Position numbers and translations under genes: made by a program
Shown here: positions 8,819 to 18,729 of the stretch, in pieces
Numbering within the stretch: position 1 is the first letter of the stretch
Layout: each line of letters starts with the position of its first letter
Assembly (NCBI GenBank): GCA_902802045.1
Contig: CADCKQ010000001.1
Coordinates: forward strand, 186,001-250,000
Direction of reading: 5' to 3'
Length of the DNA stretch: 64,000 bases
DNA from: Oscillospiraceae bacterium
GTDB taxonomy: Bacteria; Bacillota; Clostridia; Oscillospirales; Oscillospiraceae
Notes under the pieces: model-generated
What the model was told of the DNA's origin: nothing
What the model saw: the letters and a program-made list of their open reading frames with translations, nothing else
The model's database searches: none

Positions 8819-9178
8819 TTACTGCCCCTCTTCATCGGGGACCGCGATTTCTTTGATGATATACTCGTTTCCCGTCTCCAGCCAGGTATTCTCGCTCTTG
8901 CAATACGGACATATCTTGGCATATTTTACTGTCTCATATGTTTTGCCGCAGTTTCCGCACCTTGTGACCGCCTTAAGTTCTTCAACCTTCAGCTCTGCTC
9001 CGGACAGGTGCTTTTCTTTTTTCACCGCCCATTCCCAAAAGTCTGTAAGATAGCTCGGGATTATACCGCTGACCTCACCTACCTGTACTTTTACGTAGAG
9101 AACCTTATCAATGTTGTTTTCCTCACACAGCTTGTTGACAGTGTCTATTATATAAACAACAGTACCCATTTCGTGCAT
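8819..9178 (-). CDS. hypA: HypA-like nickel/zinc metallochaperone
   Basis: The protein is 119 residues when started at ATG 9176-9178, which has a GGAGGTG site 7 bases upstream and gives the family N-terminus MHEM. In HypA the N-terminal Met-His-Glu binds nickel, and two CxxC pairs (here CGNC and CPYC) bind structural zinc. HypA delivers nickel to [NiFe]-hydrogenase or urease. Neither enzyme nor HypB is in the window. The gene instead leads the operon with the flavoprotein and dehydratase subunits, so it may serve an unlinked hydrogenase or have another role here. An in-frame upstream extension exists but lacks a ribosome site. Confidence 0.85.
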   Translation of the reverse strand: MHEMGTVVYIIDTVNKLCEENNIDKVLYVKVQVGEVSGIIPSYLTDFWEWAVKKEKHLSGAELKVEELKAVTRCGNCGKTYETVKYAKICPYCKSENTWLETGNEYIIKEIAVPDEEGQ

Positions 9179-9226
9179 AATCAAACACCTCCGATAAATC
9201 CTAATCAGGCACAAATATACATATAA

Positions 9227-9255
9227 AATATACCATTCAGACAGTTGTCTAACAA
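9227..9255 (-). promoter_or_regulatory. Promoter of the hypA-flavoprotein-dehydratase operon
   Basis: On the minus strand a TTGTTA -35 (9250-9255) and a TATATT -10 (9227-9232) are 17 bases apart. The -35 touches the -35 of the divergent lysR promoter, so one bound regulator could control both. Confidence 0.5.
9239..9250. promoter_or_regulatory. Candidate LysR-type operator
   Basis: AGACA-GT-TGTCT is a perfect 12-base palindrome lying between the divergent hypA and lysR promoters and overlapping the lysR -35. Location and symmetry suit autoregulation by the adjacent LysR protein; assignment to that protein is inference. Confidence 0.4.
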
Positions 9256-9273
9256 TTCGCTTTATGATACAAT
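9245..9273 (+). promoter_or_regulatory. Promoter of lysR
   Basis: A TTGTCT -35 (9245-9250) and a TACAAT -10 (9268-9273) are separated by 17 bases, upstream of the LysR-family start at 9313. Confidence 0.5.
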
Positions 9274-9312
9274 CTATTCGCAAACGGAATAGAAGGAGGT
9301 TGTTTCCTCTTT

Positions 9313-10197
9313 ATGGAAATACAGTATATTTTCGAATTTCTCGAGCTTGCAAAGACCCGCAGTTTCAGCGAGACCGCCTCCAAACTGTACATTTCCCAGT
9401 CCAGCCTGTCAAAACACCTCATTCTGCTTGAGGAAGAGGTCGGAGCCGTTCTGTTCGACCGAAATTCCCGGAATGTCTCATTAAGCGACTACGGAAAGCT
9501 CTATCTTCCATATGCCCGCAGGATGTGGTCGCTGTACAGAGAGTCTCTGTTACGAGTGGAAAGGGAGAAGGCCGGGCGCAGCAGGAACATCTCCATCGCG
9601 TTCATACAGGATTCTCACCGCTACAACGTCAGCGGGATCCTTTTTGCCTTTAAAAAAGAATATCCGGATTATTCCGTCAATGTTCTGGAGGTGAGTGAGG
9701 AAGAAGAGCTGAGGCTGTTTCGCGAGAGGAAGATCAATCTTATAGGCGTATCCGTTTCATCCGGCGAAAAAACGGGATACGGTTTTATCCCTCTCGGCAA
9801 GAGCCGGATAGTCGCTGTATTCCCTGACGGGCATCCGCTCTTCGGGAAGGAAAGTGTCAAGGCCTCCTCGCTTGCAGGGGAGCCGCTCATTCTTCCGAGC
9901 AGGAGTATGAAAGTCTTTAAGATCATAACCGATGCCATAAAGAGCGGGCGTGAGAAAATTAAGCCGAACATAGTATTCGAGGGAAGCCCCGAATCGTGCA
10001 TGCAGTTTGCTTCTGAAGGCATGGGCATTTTGCTGCAGCCGCTGGATGTTATCGAATCCTTTGGAAAAAACACAGTTTATTCGGAGCTCGAGCCGAAGAT
10101 CGAGCTGTTCTACGGCCTCGGGTACAGGGATTATCAGCTGTTGAGCGAAGGCGAAAAGCTCCTCGTGGATTTCAACAGACAATTCATATACAGCTGA
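9313..10197 (+). CDS. LysR-family transcriptional regulator
   Basis: A 294-residue LTTR. Residues 1-60 carry the winged helix-turn-helix (FLELAKTRSFSETASKLYIS, QSSLSKHL), and the rest is the effector-binding domain. It is divergent from the hypA operon and upstream of a second large flavoprotein gene, so it probably regulates one or both. The GGAGG site ends about 13 bases before the ATG, longer than usual, and no better start is in frame. The effector is unknown; a metabolite of the neighbouring acyl-CoA chemistry is a reasonable guess. Confidence 0.85.
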   Translation: MEIQYIFEFLELAKTRSFSETASKLYISQSSLSKHLILLEEEVGAVLFDRNSRNVSLSDYGKLYLPYARRMWSLYRESLLRVEREKAGRSRNISIAFIQDSHRYNVSGILFAFKKEYPDYSVNVLEVSEEEELRLFRERKINLIGVSVSSGEKTGYGFIPLGKSRIVAVFPDGHPLFGKESVKASSLAGEPLILPSRSMKVFKIITDAIKSGREKIKPNIVFEGSPESCMQFASEGMGILLQPLDVIESFGKNTVYSELEPKIELFYGLGYRDYQLLSEGEKLLVDFNRQFIYS

Positions 10198-10220
10198 AAT
10201 ATTATCTTGTCAAATGATCG

Positions 10221-10283
10221 AACCGCCCGTCCGGACCGCAATTTCAGCCTTAAAGCTGACCGCGGTGAAAGGGCGGTTTTTTA
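10221..10283 (+). terminator. Terminator after lysR
   Basis: AACCGCCC pairs with GGGCGGTT, followed by TTTTAG. The long enclosed region contains a second small AGC/GCT hairpin. It separates lysR from the downstream flavoprotein gene. Confidence 0.55.
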
Positions 10284-10320
10284 GTTTTACTTTTTGGGGG
10301 ATTTATGATAGTATCGATAC
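10281..10320 (+). promoter_or_regulatory. Possible promoter and palindrome before flavoprotein copy 2
   Basis: A TATGAT -10 (10304-10309) lies 17 bases after a weak TTAGTT -35, and the perfect palindrome GTATCGATAC (10311-10320) follows directly. The gene start is at 10373. This would give the gene its own promoter, with the palindrome as an operator candidate. Confidence 0.35.
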
Positions 10321-10372
10321 AGGTTAAAGAGGGTTATTTCTTTTAAACTATTAATCTACAGGAGGGTAATGC

Positions 10373-13138
10373 ATGTCAGGCAAGAACATAACCGATACGA
10401 CCGAAGTATTCAATATGCCGGTGGAAGGTCCGGTACGGGAAAAAATACTTAAGCTGGCACAGAAGATAACGGACCGCAAAGCTAAAGTGAAGCCGGGAGA
10501 TCCGGACTACTACGGTGTCGCGGCAATGGTTCCGACAGATGAAATGGCGGATATCTGTCTCAGAATGAAGCTTCGTACTCCGTATAATTTCGAAGCTATG
10601 AAGAAAATGAACCCGGATATTCCTGAGGACCGCCTTAAAAGCGATCTCAAGACAATGCTGGACAACGGCATACTTGAGTTTTCCTACATAAACCCCGAGA
10701 ACGAAAAGCAGTACTGCCTGCCTGTGTTTGTAATGGGCAGCGCGGAGTACTCCAACATGAATGTCGAACTCATGCAGGAACATCCTGAAGTAGCGAGATT
10801 CTTTGAAAGAATGACATTCCTTCCGCTCACGATCGTCAATCAGATGGTGCCTCCCGGAGGAGCCGGGATCGGAATGCATGTCATTCCCGTAGAAAAAGCC
10901 ATTCCCGCAAATGCCGGTTCTATCGACATTGAGCATATCAGCCACTGGCTCGACAAATGGGACAGGATGGCTGCCGCTCCCTGCTCCTGCAGAATGGGCA
11001 GAAAGCTTCTCGGTGAAGGTGACAGCGACGATCCGAACGACTGGTGTCTGGCTATGGGCCCTGTCGCGGACTATATAGTCGAATGCAAAAAAGGCGGCCG
11101 TTACATTTCGAAAGATGAAGCTCTTGAGATCCTTCAGAAAGCGGAAGACAACGGATATGTCCATCAGATAACCAATATGGACGGTCCTGACAAGATAATC
11201 GCGATCTGCAACTGCAACCCGGATATCTGCAATGCGCTCAGAACGAGCCAGCTGTTCAATACTCCGAATCTCTCCAGAAGCGCGTATGTCGCGCATGTTG
11301 ACGCAGAGAACTGCGTTGCCTGCGGAAGATGCGTGGAATACTGCCCGGCAGGCGCCGTGAAACTCGGCCAGAAGCTTTGCACCAGCGAAGGGCCTGTCTG
11401 TTATCCGAAGCACGAGCTTCCCGACGACTCTATCTGGTGGGGTCAGGATAAGTGGGACTTTGATTACCGCGACAACAACCGTATCAACTGCTATGATACC
11501 GGAACCGCTCCCTGCAAGACGGCATGTCCCGCGCACATAGCGATCCAGGGCTATCTGAAAATGGCCTCTGAAGGGCGCTATACCGAAGCTCTTGCATTAA
11601 TAAAGAAAATGAATCCCTTCCCCGCCGTATGCGGAAGTATATGCAACAAGAGATGCGAGGATGCCTGCACGAGAGGCGATGTCGACAAGGCTCTTGCGAT
11701 CGACGATATCAAGAACTTCATAGCCCGCAGGGACATCGATTCCGAGACCCGCTACATTCCTCCTGTTATAAAAGCCAAGGTCAGAGGAAACTTTGAAGAA
11801 AAGATAGCCATTATCGGAGCAGGCCCCGCCGGCATGACTGCCGCATATTTCCTTGCAACAGCAGGCTTTGTGAATGTCACGGTCTTCGATAAGAACCCGG
11901 TTCCCGGCGGTATGCTGATGACAGGCGTCCCCAGCTTCAGACTGGAGAAGGATGTCCTCAATGCCGAGATAGACGTATTGAAGCAGCTTGGCGTCGAATT
12001 CAGATGCGGCGTTGAAGTAGGAAAAGACATAACGATCCAGCAGCTCAGAGATGAGGGCTATAAGGGCTTCGCAGTCGCTATCGGCGCCCAGAAGGGCCAG
12101 AAACTCGGTATTCCGGGTGAAGACCTGGAGAACGTATTCTCCGGAGTCGATTTCATGAGAGCAGTAAATCTCGGAAACGCTCCCGCACTCGGCAAGAAGA
12201 CGATCGTCGTCGGAGCAGGTAATGTCGCCATGGACGCATGCCGTTCGGCTGTCCGTCTCGGAGCGGATACCACTGTTGTCTATCGCCGTACCGAAAATGA
12301 GATGACCGCCTCCAGAGAGGAATATGAAGATGCCCTGGCGGAGGGAATAAAATTCCGTTTCCTCGCCGGTCCTGTCGAGATTGTCGGGAAGGACGGCAAA
12401 GCCGCCGGTCTCAAGGTCGAGATCATGGAACTCGGAGAGGCCGATGAAAGGGGCCGCAGAAAACCCGTCGGAACAGGAAAATTTGAGATTATCGAAGCAG
12501 ATTCCGTAATATCTGCCATCGGTCAGGCAATCGACTGGGGCAGCCTCGATACCGGTGCTCTTGAAAAAGACAGAAAGAACGTTGCCCAGAGAGAAGATCT
12601 CACTCTCCAGTCTGCTCAGGAAGATATCTTTGTCTGCGGCGACTGCGGCGGAACAAGATTTGCCATTGAAGCTATCGCTCAGGGCCATGAAGCCGCGATC
12701 TCTCTTCAGAAATACGTCACCGGAGGTCATCTGACTATCGGACGCAACCGCCGTGATTTCATAGAGCTGAACAAGGAAGATGTGGTCCTGCCTGTCGAAA
12801 GTCTCAATAAGCCCGAGCGCCAGATACCGCACAGGGATCCCATAAAGGCAATGACATTCTCCGACGAGCGTCTGCCGTTCACTGAGGAACAGGTAAAGCT
12901 CGAGACCTCCCGCTGCCTTGGTTGCGGAGCCTCCGTCGTCGATGAAAACAAATGTATCGGTTGCGGCATCTGCACTACCAAGTGCGAGTTCGACGCTATA
13001 CATCTCTTCCGCGAGCATCCCGAGTGCTCAACTATGATCGCCTCCGAAAAGAAGATCCCGCCTATCCTCGGAAACTTCGTAAAGAAGGCCGGAAGGATAA
13101 CCGTAAAGAAGGTAAAGGAAAAAGTCAGCCGGAGATAA
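10373..13138 (+). CDS. Multi-cluster Fe-S / GltD-like FAD oxidoreductase, copy 2
   Basis: A 921-residue paralogue of the 5988-8765 protein with the same domain order. It has an N-terminal module with CSC (204-206), a ferredoxin motif C314/C317/C320/C324 and the GltD Cys region. FAD-binding GAGPAG is at 482-487, the second Rossmann motif GAGNVA at 614-619, and a ferredoxin motif sits near the C-terminus. Unlike copy 1 it keeps the YRR motif (637-639) that in GltD relatives contacts the NADPH phosphate. The C-terminus is a basic tail rich in Lys. A GGAGGG site lies 6 bases before the ATG. It probably passes electrons from NADPH to a ferredoxin-like or enzyme acceptor; the partner is unknown. 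Confidence 0.85.
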   Translation: MSGKNITDTTEVFNMPVEGPVREKILKLAQKITDRKAKVKPGDPDYYGVAAMVPTDEMADICLRMKLRTPYNFEAMKKMNPDIPEDRLKSDLKTMLDNGILEFSYINPENEKQYCLPVFVMGSAEYSNMNVELMQEHPEVARFFERMTFLPLTIVNQMVPPGGAGIGMHVIPVEKAIPANAGSIDIEHISHWLDKWDRMAAAPCSCRMGRKLLGEGDSDDPNDWCLAMGPVADYIVECKKGGRYISKDEALEILQKAEDNGYVHQITNMDGPDKIIAICNCNPDICNALRTSQLFNTPNLSRSAYVAHVDAENCVACGRCVEYCPAGAVKLGQKLCTSEGPVCYPKHELPDDSIWWGQDKWDFDYRDNNRINCYDTGTAPCKTACPAHIAIQGYLKMASEGRYTEALALIKKMNPFPAVCGSICNKRCEDACTRGDVDKALAIDDIKNFIARRDIDSETRYIPPVIKAKVRGNFEEKIAIIGAGPAGMTAAYFLATAGFVNVTVFDKNPVPGGMLMTGVPSFRLEKDVLNAEIDVLKQLGVEFRCGVEVGKDITIQQLRDEGYKGFAVAIGAQKGQKLGIPGEDLENVFSGVDFMRAVNLGNAPALGKKTIVVGAGNVAMDACRSAVRLGADTTVVYRRTENEMTASREEYEDALAEGIKFRFLAGPVEIVGKDGKAAGLKVEIMELGEADERGRRKPVGTGKFEIIEADSVISAIGQAIDWGSLDTGALEKDRKNVAQREDLTLQSAQEDIFVCGDCGGTRFAIEAIAQGHEAAISLQKYVTGGHLTIGRNRRDFIELNKEDVVLPVESLNKPERQIPHRDPIKAMTFSDERLPFTEEQVKLETSRCLGCGASVVDENKCIGCGICTTKCEFDAIHLFREHPECSTMIASEKKIPPILGNFVKKAGRITVKKVKEKVSRR

Positions 13139-13151
13139 TCAACTCTATATT

Positions 13152-13184
13152 AAAAGGACCCTGTGTAAAAAGCAGGGTTCTTTT
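13152..13184 (+). terminator. Terminator after flavoprotein copy 2
   Basis: AAAAGGACCCTG pairs with CAGGGTTCTTTT around a short A-rich loop, ending in a T-run. It lies 13 bases after the stop at 13138. Confidence 0.7.
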
Positions 13185-13207
13185 GCTGATTTATAAAGGA
13201 GCAAAAC

Positions 13208-14623
13208 ATGGAAATTAAAAAGGAAGCTTATGACCCGTCATCGCAGCTGAATGTCTGCCTTCTGAACGACTCTTTCCCCCCTGTCATAGACGGAGTGGCA
13301 AACGCAGTCGTCAATTATGCGGGGATCATAAACTCCGAATTCGGAGAGGTGACCGTTGTAACTCCTGATGTGCCCGGAGCCCGTGATTATTATTCTTTCT
13401 CGGTCGTCAGATACCCAAGCCTCGACACAGAAAAGCTTGCAGGATACAGGGCAGGTTTCCCATTCGATCCGGCAACCATCAATCTGCTTAAAACCAAGGG
13501 CTTCAATGTCATTCATACACACTGTCCCGTTGCCTCGACGATGCTGGCAAGAGTGCTCAGGGATGAACTGGATATCCCTGTAATCTTTACATATCACACC
13601 AAATTTGATGTTGACATAGCCAATACGGTACCTACCAAACCTCTGCAGGAGGCGGCCAAGGGCCTGCTTGCCGAAAACATATCTGCATGTGACGAGGTCT
13701 GGGTAGTCAGCGAAGGTGCCGGCGAGAATCTCAGATCCCTAGGCTATAAAGGGGATTATATAGTAATGCCGAACGGTGTCGACCTTCCGAGAGGAAAAGC
13801 ACCTGAATCGGCAATACGGGAGCTTGCCGAAAAATACGCTGTTCCTTCAGATTGCCCCGTTTTTCTTTTCGTAGGCAGGATAATGTGGTACAAGGGCTTA
13901 AAACTTATGCTAGATTCCCTGCTGAAACTGAAAGAAGCGGGCTACAGCTACCGGATGTATTTTGTCGGGGACGGCATGGACAGAGCTGAAGTGGAAAACT
14001 ACGCAGAATCTCTCGGCCTTAATAACGAATGCATATTCGTTGGAGCTGTCAGCGACCGTGAAGTGCTTAAGACCTGGTATTCATCTGCAGATCTTCTGCT
14101 CTTCTGCTCCACTTTCGATACAAACGGCCTTGTTATCCGTGAAGCCGCTGCCTGCTCACTCGGAAGCCTTCTTATTATAGGAAGCTGTGCTGCCGAGGGA
14201 ATAACAGACGGAAAAACAGGTATTCTGGCTGAAGAAAACGCCGATTCGGTCTCAGAAGCCATTTTGGCCTTTGGCAGTGACAAGGCGGCCTTCAAACGCC
14301 TCGGTGAGGCTGCATGCAATGAGATCTACATATCCTGGGAGGATTCCGTTGCAAATGCAGTCCGCCGTTATTCCGAGGTTCGTGAACTCTGGGCATCAGG
14401 GGAACTCCAGAAAAGGAGAAATCCGCTTGAAAGACTCAGGAAATTTGCCGAGGAGTGGGATGAGTCTTTCGAGGCTGTTCAAAAAAGACAGCGCGAAGCA
14501 ATCGAAAATGCAGAAAGCAAAGCATTAGCTGCTTTGGCACAGGCCGATCGAAACCGTATCGAAGCCCTGGAACGGATAAAAGAACAGATAAAGAGAGCCG
14601 GAGAGCAGATGCTTTGGAGATGA
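13208..14623 (+). CDS. Family 4 glycosyltransferase
   Basis: A 471-residue GT-B glycosyltransferase. The N-terminal domain has NDSFPPVIDGVANAV and THCPVASTMLARV, and the C-terminal nucleotide-sugar domain has FVGRIMWYKG and the EX7E-like REAAACSLGSL segment. This organisation resembles MshA/PimB-type retaining transferases that use UDP- or GDP-sugars. After about residue 390 there is an added charged, Ala/Glu/Lys-rich, likely coiled-coil tail of about 75 residues. An AAAGGAGC site precedes the ATG. It is followed after 10 bases by a Cys-containing small protein. The acceptor is unknown, with a membrane glycolipid likely. Confidence 0.85.
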   Translation: MEIKKEAYDPSSQLNVCLLNDSFPPVIDGVANAVVNYAGIINSEFGEVTVVTPDVPGARDYYSFSVVRYPSLDTEKLAGYRAGFPFDPATINLLKTKGFNVIHTHCPVASTMLARVLRDELDIPVIFTYHTKFDVDIANTVPTKPLQEAAKGLLAENISACDEVWVVSEGAGENLRSLGYKGDYIVMPNGVDLPRGKAPESAIRELAEKYAVPSDCPVFLFVGRIMWYKGLKLMLDSLLKLKEAGYSYRMYFVGDGMDRAEVENYAESLGLNNECIFVGAVSDREVLKTWYSSADLLLFCSTFDTNGLVIREAAACSLGSLLIIGSCAAEGITDGKTGILAEENADSVSEAILAFGSDKAAFKRLGEAACNEIYISWEDSVANAVRRYSEVRELWASGELQKRRNPLERLRKFAEEWDESFEAVQKRQREAIENAESKALAALAQADRNRIEALERIKEQIKRAGEQMLWR

Positions 14624-14633
14624 GGAGAGCTGT

Positions 14634-15062
14634 ATGACACATGAAGAAAGGGCTTTGAACTGTGATCACCAGTGCAGTACATGCGCTGACAACCCTGCCT
14701 TAAAATCAGGGCTTTTAAAGCGCTGGCCGATACGCCTGAGCCTTCTTGGCGCTGCAAACTGCATCCCATACAATTCGGACATTCTAATTGCTGCAGACTG
14801 CACTGCATTTGCCTGTGCAGATTTTCAGGACGAATACATAAAAGACCGGCTGACAATAATAGTATGCCCCCTCCTGGAAGAAAGCGAAGCTAAGCTCTCA
14901 GAGATCTTCGGGGATAATGAGATAAGAAGTATAACAGTTGCCAGGATGAGTTCCATATGCTGCAACAAGCTTTCCGCCTCTGTGAAGGCCGCTGTTGCCA
15001 AAAGCGGAAGGATACTGCCTGTGCAGACAATTACAATAGATCCCTCCGGAGAGGTTATTTAA
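14634..15062 (+). CDS. Small Cys-containing protein of unknown function
   Basis: A 142-residue soluble protein with an N-terminal CDHQCSTCADN cluster and further Cys in AADCTAFACADF and SSICCNK. The pattern suggests metal or Fe-S binding, like the small iron-sulfur-associated proteins found beside ferredoxins in Clostridia, but I cannot name the family with certainty. It starts at an ATG with GGAGAG upstream, 10 bases after the glycosyltransferase stop, and is followed by a strong terminator, so it ends that operon. Confidence 0.65.
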   Translation: MTHEERALNCDHQCSTCADNPALKSGLLKRWPIRLSLLGAANCIPYNSDILIAADCTAFACADFQDEYIKDRLTIIVCPLLEESEAKLSEIFGDNEIRSITVARMSSICCNKLSASVKAAVAKSGRILPVQTITIDPSGEVI

Positions 15063-15092
15063 ACATTTTTAAGTACTTTTGTAAATAATGGC

Positions 15093-15123
15093 AAAAAAAG
15101 AGCGCGGTATGTGCTCTTTTTTT
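15093..15123 (+). terminator. Terminator before pgk
   Basis: AAAAAAAGAGC pairs with GCTCTTTTTTT around a short loop, with the T-run as part of the stem. It ends the glycosyltransferase operon and insulates the glycolytic genes. Confidence 0.8.
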
Positions 15124-15172
15124 GTTCAATTTTGGTAAATTCGCAGATTTTGATTTTTTGTACAAAAAACGC

Positions 15173-15200
15173 GTGTTTTTTGCCCTTTTTATGCTAAAAT
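15173..15200 (+). promoter_or_regulatory. Extended -10 promoter of pgk-tpiA-eno
   Basis: TGCTAAAAT at 15192-15200 is an extended -10 element (TGnTAAAAT). The -35 region, around GTGTTT, is weak, which is normal for extended -10 promoters. It is 41 bases upstream of the pgk ATG. Confidence 0.45.
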
Positions 15201-15240
15201 AGGCGTGGAACAGATAAAAATACAAAAAAGGAGATATATA

Positions 15241-16506
15241 ATGAACTACAGCAAGAAGACTGTTTATGATGCCGATGTCAAGGGCAAAAAAGTTTTGGTT
15301 CGCTGTGATTTCAATGTCCCTCAGGACAAGAAGACGGGCGAGATCACTTCCGACAAGCGTATCGTCGCTGCAATACCCACTTTAAAATACCTTCTTGAGC
15401 AGGGTGCTGCCGTTATCGCGTGCTCACATCTCGGCAAACCCGCAGCCACATTCTCTTCCTACGTAAAAAAGCAGGTCGAAAAGGGCAAAAATGCAGATGA
15501 TATAACTGAAGAAGAATGGAAAAAGTCACTCAAAAAGCTCACGCTGGCTCCCGTGGCAAAGCGCCTGAGCGAGCTGCTCGGTACTGAAGTTATATTTGCA
15601 GCCGATACCGTCGGTGAAGATGCAAAAGCTAAGGCTTCTGCCTTAAAACCCGGCGAGATAATGCTGCTTGAAAACCTCCGGTTCGATGCGAGGGAGACCA
15701 AAAACGGTGAGGATTTTGCAAAAGCGCTGGCAGATATGGCAGACGTATATGTCTCTGATGCTTTCGGAACAGTTCACAGAGCTCATGCCTCCACAGCCGG
15801 AGTTGCAGCCTTCCTTCCTGCCTATGCAGGGCTTCTCGTTGAAAAAGAGATCTCCATCATGGGGAAAGCGCTTGATGATCCAAAACGTCCTTTCGTGGCT
15901 GTTCTGGGCGGTGCCAAAGTCTCCGATAAGATCAATGTAATAAATAACCTTCTTGAGAAAGCTGACACGGTAATAATCGGCGGCGGTATGGCATATACCT
16001 TCAAAAAAGCTCAGGGCTATACCATCGGCAAGTCGCTCCTTGAGGAAGATAAGCTCGACTATGCCAAAGAGATGCTGGCTAAAGCCGAAGCAAAAGGCGT
16101 CAATTTCCTTCTCCCGGATGACAACTTCTGCGCATCCGAGTTCTCAGCTGATGCCGAACCCGTTCTGGTTGAAGGCGATATTCCCGATGATCTTATGGGC
16201 ATGGATATAGGCCCGAAGACTGTTGAAAAGTTTGCTGCCGCAGTCAAAGGCGCAGGCACGATCGTCTGGAACGGTCCTATGGGCGTTTTTGAGTTCGACA
16301 GATTTGCAAACGGTACCAAAGCCATGGCGCAGGCTTTGGCCGATTCCGGTGCGGTTACAATTGTCGGCGGAGGAGACAGCGCTGCCGCTGTTGAAAAACT
16401 CGGTTTTGCAGACAGAATAACCCACATCTCCACGGGTGGCGGAGCTTCTCTGGAATTTCTCGAAGGAAAAGAGCTCCCGGGTGTTGCCTGCCTCCTGGAC
16501 AAATAA
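15241..16506 (+). CDS. pgk: Phosphoglycerate kinase
   Basis: The enzyme transfers the acyl phosphate of 1,3-bisphosphoglycerate to ADP in the cytoplasm. The 421-residue length is normal. Motifs are [10 protein letters not shown] near the N-terminus, [36 protein letters not shown] and the C-terminal [13 protein letters not shown] with [13 protein letters not shown]. The ATG at 15241 was chosen because an AAGGAG site lies 8 bases upstream; an in-frame upstream ATG at 15205 has none. It is the first gene of a pgk-tpiA-eno cluster, with a 33-base gap to tpiA. Confidence 0.97.
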   Translation: MNYSKKTVYDADVKGKKVLVRCDFNVPQDKKTGEITSDKRIVAAIPTLKYLLEQGAAVIACSHLGKPAATFSSYVKKQVEKGKNADDITEEEWKKSLKKLTLAPVAKRLSELLGTEVIFAADTVGEDAKAKASALKPGEIMLLENLRFDARETKNGEDFAKALADMADVYVSDAFGTVHRAHASTAGVAAFLPAYAGLLVEKEISIMGKALDDPKRPFVAVLGGAKVSDKINVINNLLEKADTVIIGGGMAYTFKKAQGYTIGKSLLEEDKLDYAKEMLAKAEAKGVNFLLPDDNFCASEFSADAEPVLVEGDIPDDLMGMDIGPKTVEKFAAAVKGAGTIVWNGPMGVFEFDRFANGTKAMAQALADSGAVTIVGGGDSAAAVEKLGFADRITHISTGGGASLEFLEGKELPGVACLLDK

Positions 16507-16539
16507 AATCAATTAATAAACATATATAAGGACGAAGAA

Positions 16540-17310
16540 ATGAACAAAAAATACAGAAAACCCTTTATAGCGGGCAACTGGAAGATGAATATGCTCGCAA
16601 GCGAAGTAAAACCCTTCATGTCTGAACTCAAGGCAAACCTGCCAGCAGAAAGATCCTGCGATGTAGCTCTCTGTGTTCCGGGTCCGCTGGTTCCGGCGAT
16701 GGTAAAGGCCGGCCGTGAGTGCAAGGTTTCTGCCGGCGGGCAGGACTGCTCACAGTATGCCAAGGGCGCGTACACAGGCGAAGTCAGCGCGCTTCAGCTT
16801 GCAGATCTCAAAGCGAAATACTGCATCGTGGGCCACTCCGAGAGAAGACAGTACCACTCTGAGAGCGATATGCTCATAAATGCAAAAGCAAAGATCCTTA
16901 TCGAAAACGGCATCAAGCCTATAATCTGCGTCGGCGAGAGCCTTGAGCAGAGAGAGATGGGTCTTACAATGGAGCACATTGCATATCAGGTCAAAGCAGC
17001 TTTAAGCGGCATCAGTTCTTCAGAGCTTCGCAAGTGTGTTATTGCTTATGAACCCATATGGGCTATCGGCACGGGCAAGACAGCAACAGCAGATCAGGCC
17101 CAGGAAGTCTGCGGCGAGATCCGCGCGATAATCCGCAAGATGTACGGTGCCAGAAGTGCAAGAGCTGTCCAGATCCTTTACGGCGGCAGCATGAACGCCA
17201 AGAATGCAGCCGAATTGCTCGCACAGCCCGATATCGACGGCGGACTCATAGGCGGCGCTTCCTTAAAGCCGGTCGATTTTTCGGTAATAGTGAAGGCAAC
17301 AGAACAGTAA
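16540..17310 (+). CDS. tpiA: Triosephosphate isomerase
   Basis: A 256-residue TIM-barrel enzyme interconverting dihydroxyacetone phosphate and glyceraldehyde-3-phosphate. The active-site segments are present: GNWKMN with the catalytic Lys, GHSERR with the electrophilic His, and AYEPIWAIGTGK with the catalytic Glu. The phosphate-binding LYGGSM and GGLIGGASL loops are also there. It is the middle gene of the glycolytic cluster, with short gaps on both sides. Confidence 0.97.
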   Translation: MNKKYRKPFIAGNWKMNMLASEVKPFMSELKANLPAERSCDVALCVPGPLVPAMVKAGRECKVSAGGQDCSQYAKGAYTGEVSALQLADLKAKYCIVGHSERRQYHSESDMLINAKAKILIENGIKPIICVGESLEQREMGLTMEHIAYQVKAALSGISSSELRKCVIAYEPIWAIGTGKTATADQAQEVCGEIRAIIRKMYGARSARAVQILYGGSMNAKNAAELLAQPDIDGGLIGGASLKPVDFSVIVKATEQ

Positions 17311-17332
17311 TAAACAGGACTATAATTATTGA

Positions 17333-18655
<1,323 letters not shown>

Positions 18656-18666
18656 TAAATGCCTAT

Positions 18667-18697
18667 AAAAAGGAAGGCCTTCAGGCCTTCCTTTTTT
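18667..18697. terminator. Terminator between eno and ecfT
   Basis: AAAAAGGAAGGCCT pairs with AGGCCTTCCTTTTTT. A-run and T-run flank the stem, so it can serve the convergent eno and ecfT transcripts. Confidence 0.85.
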
Positions 18698-18729
18698 CTT
18701 GTCTCAATATGCTCTGTTCTGCTTCTCTT

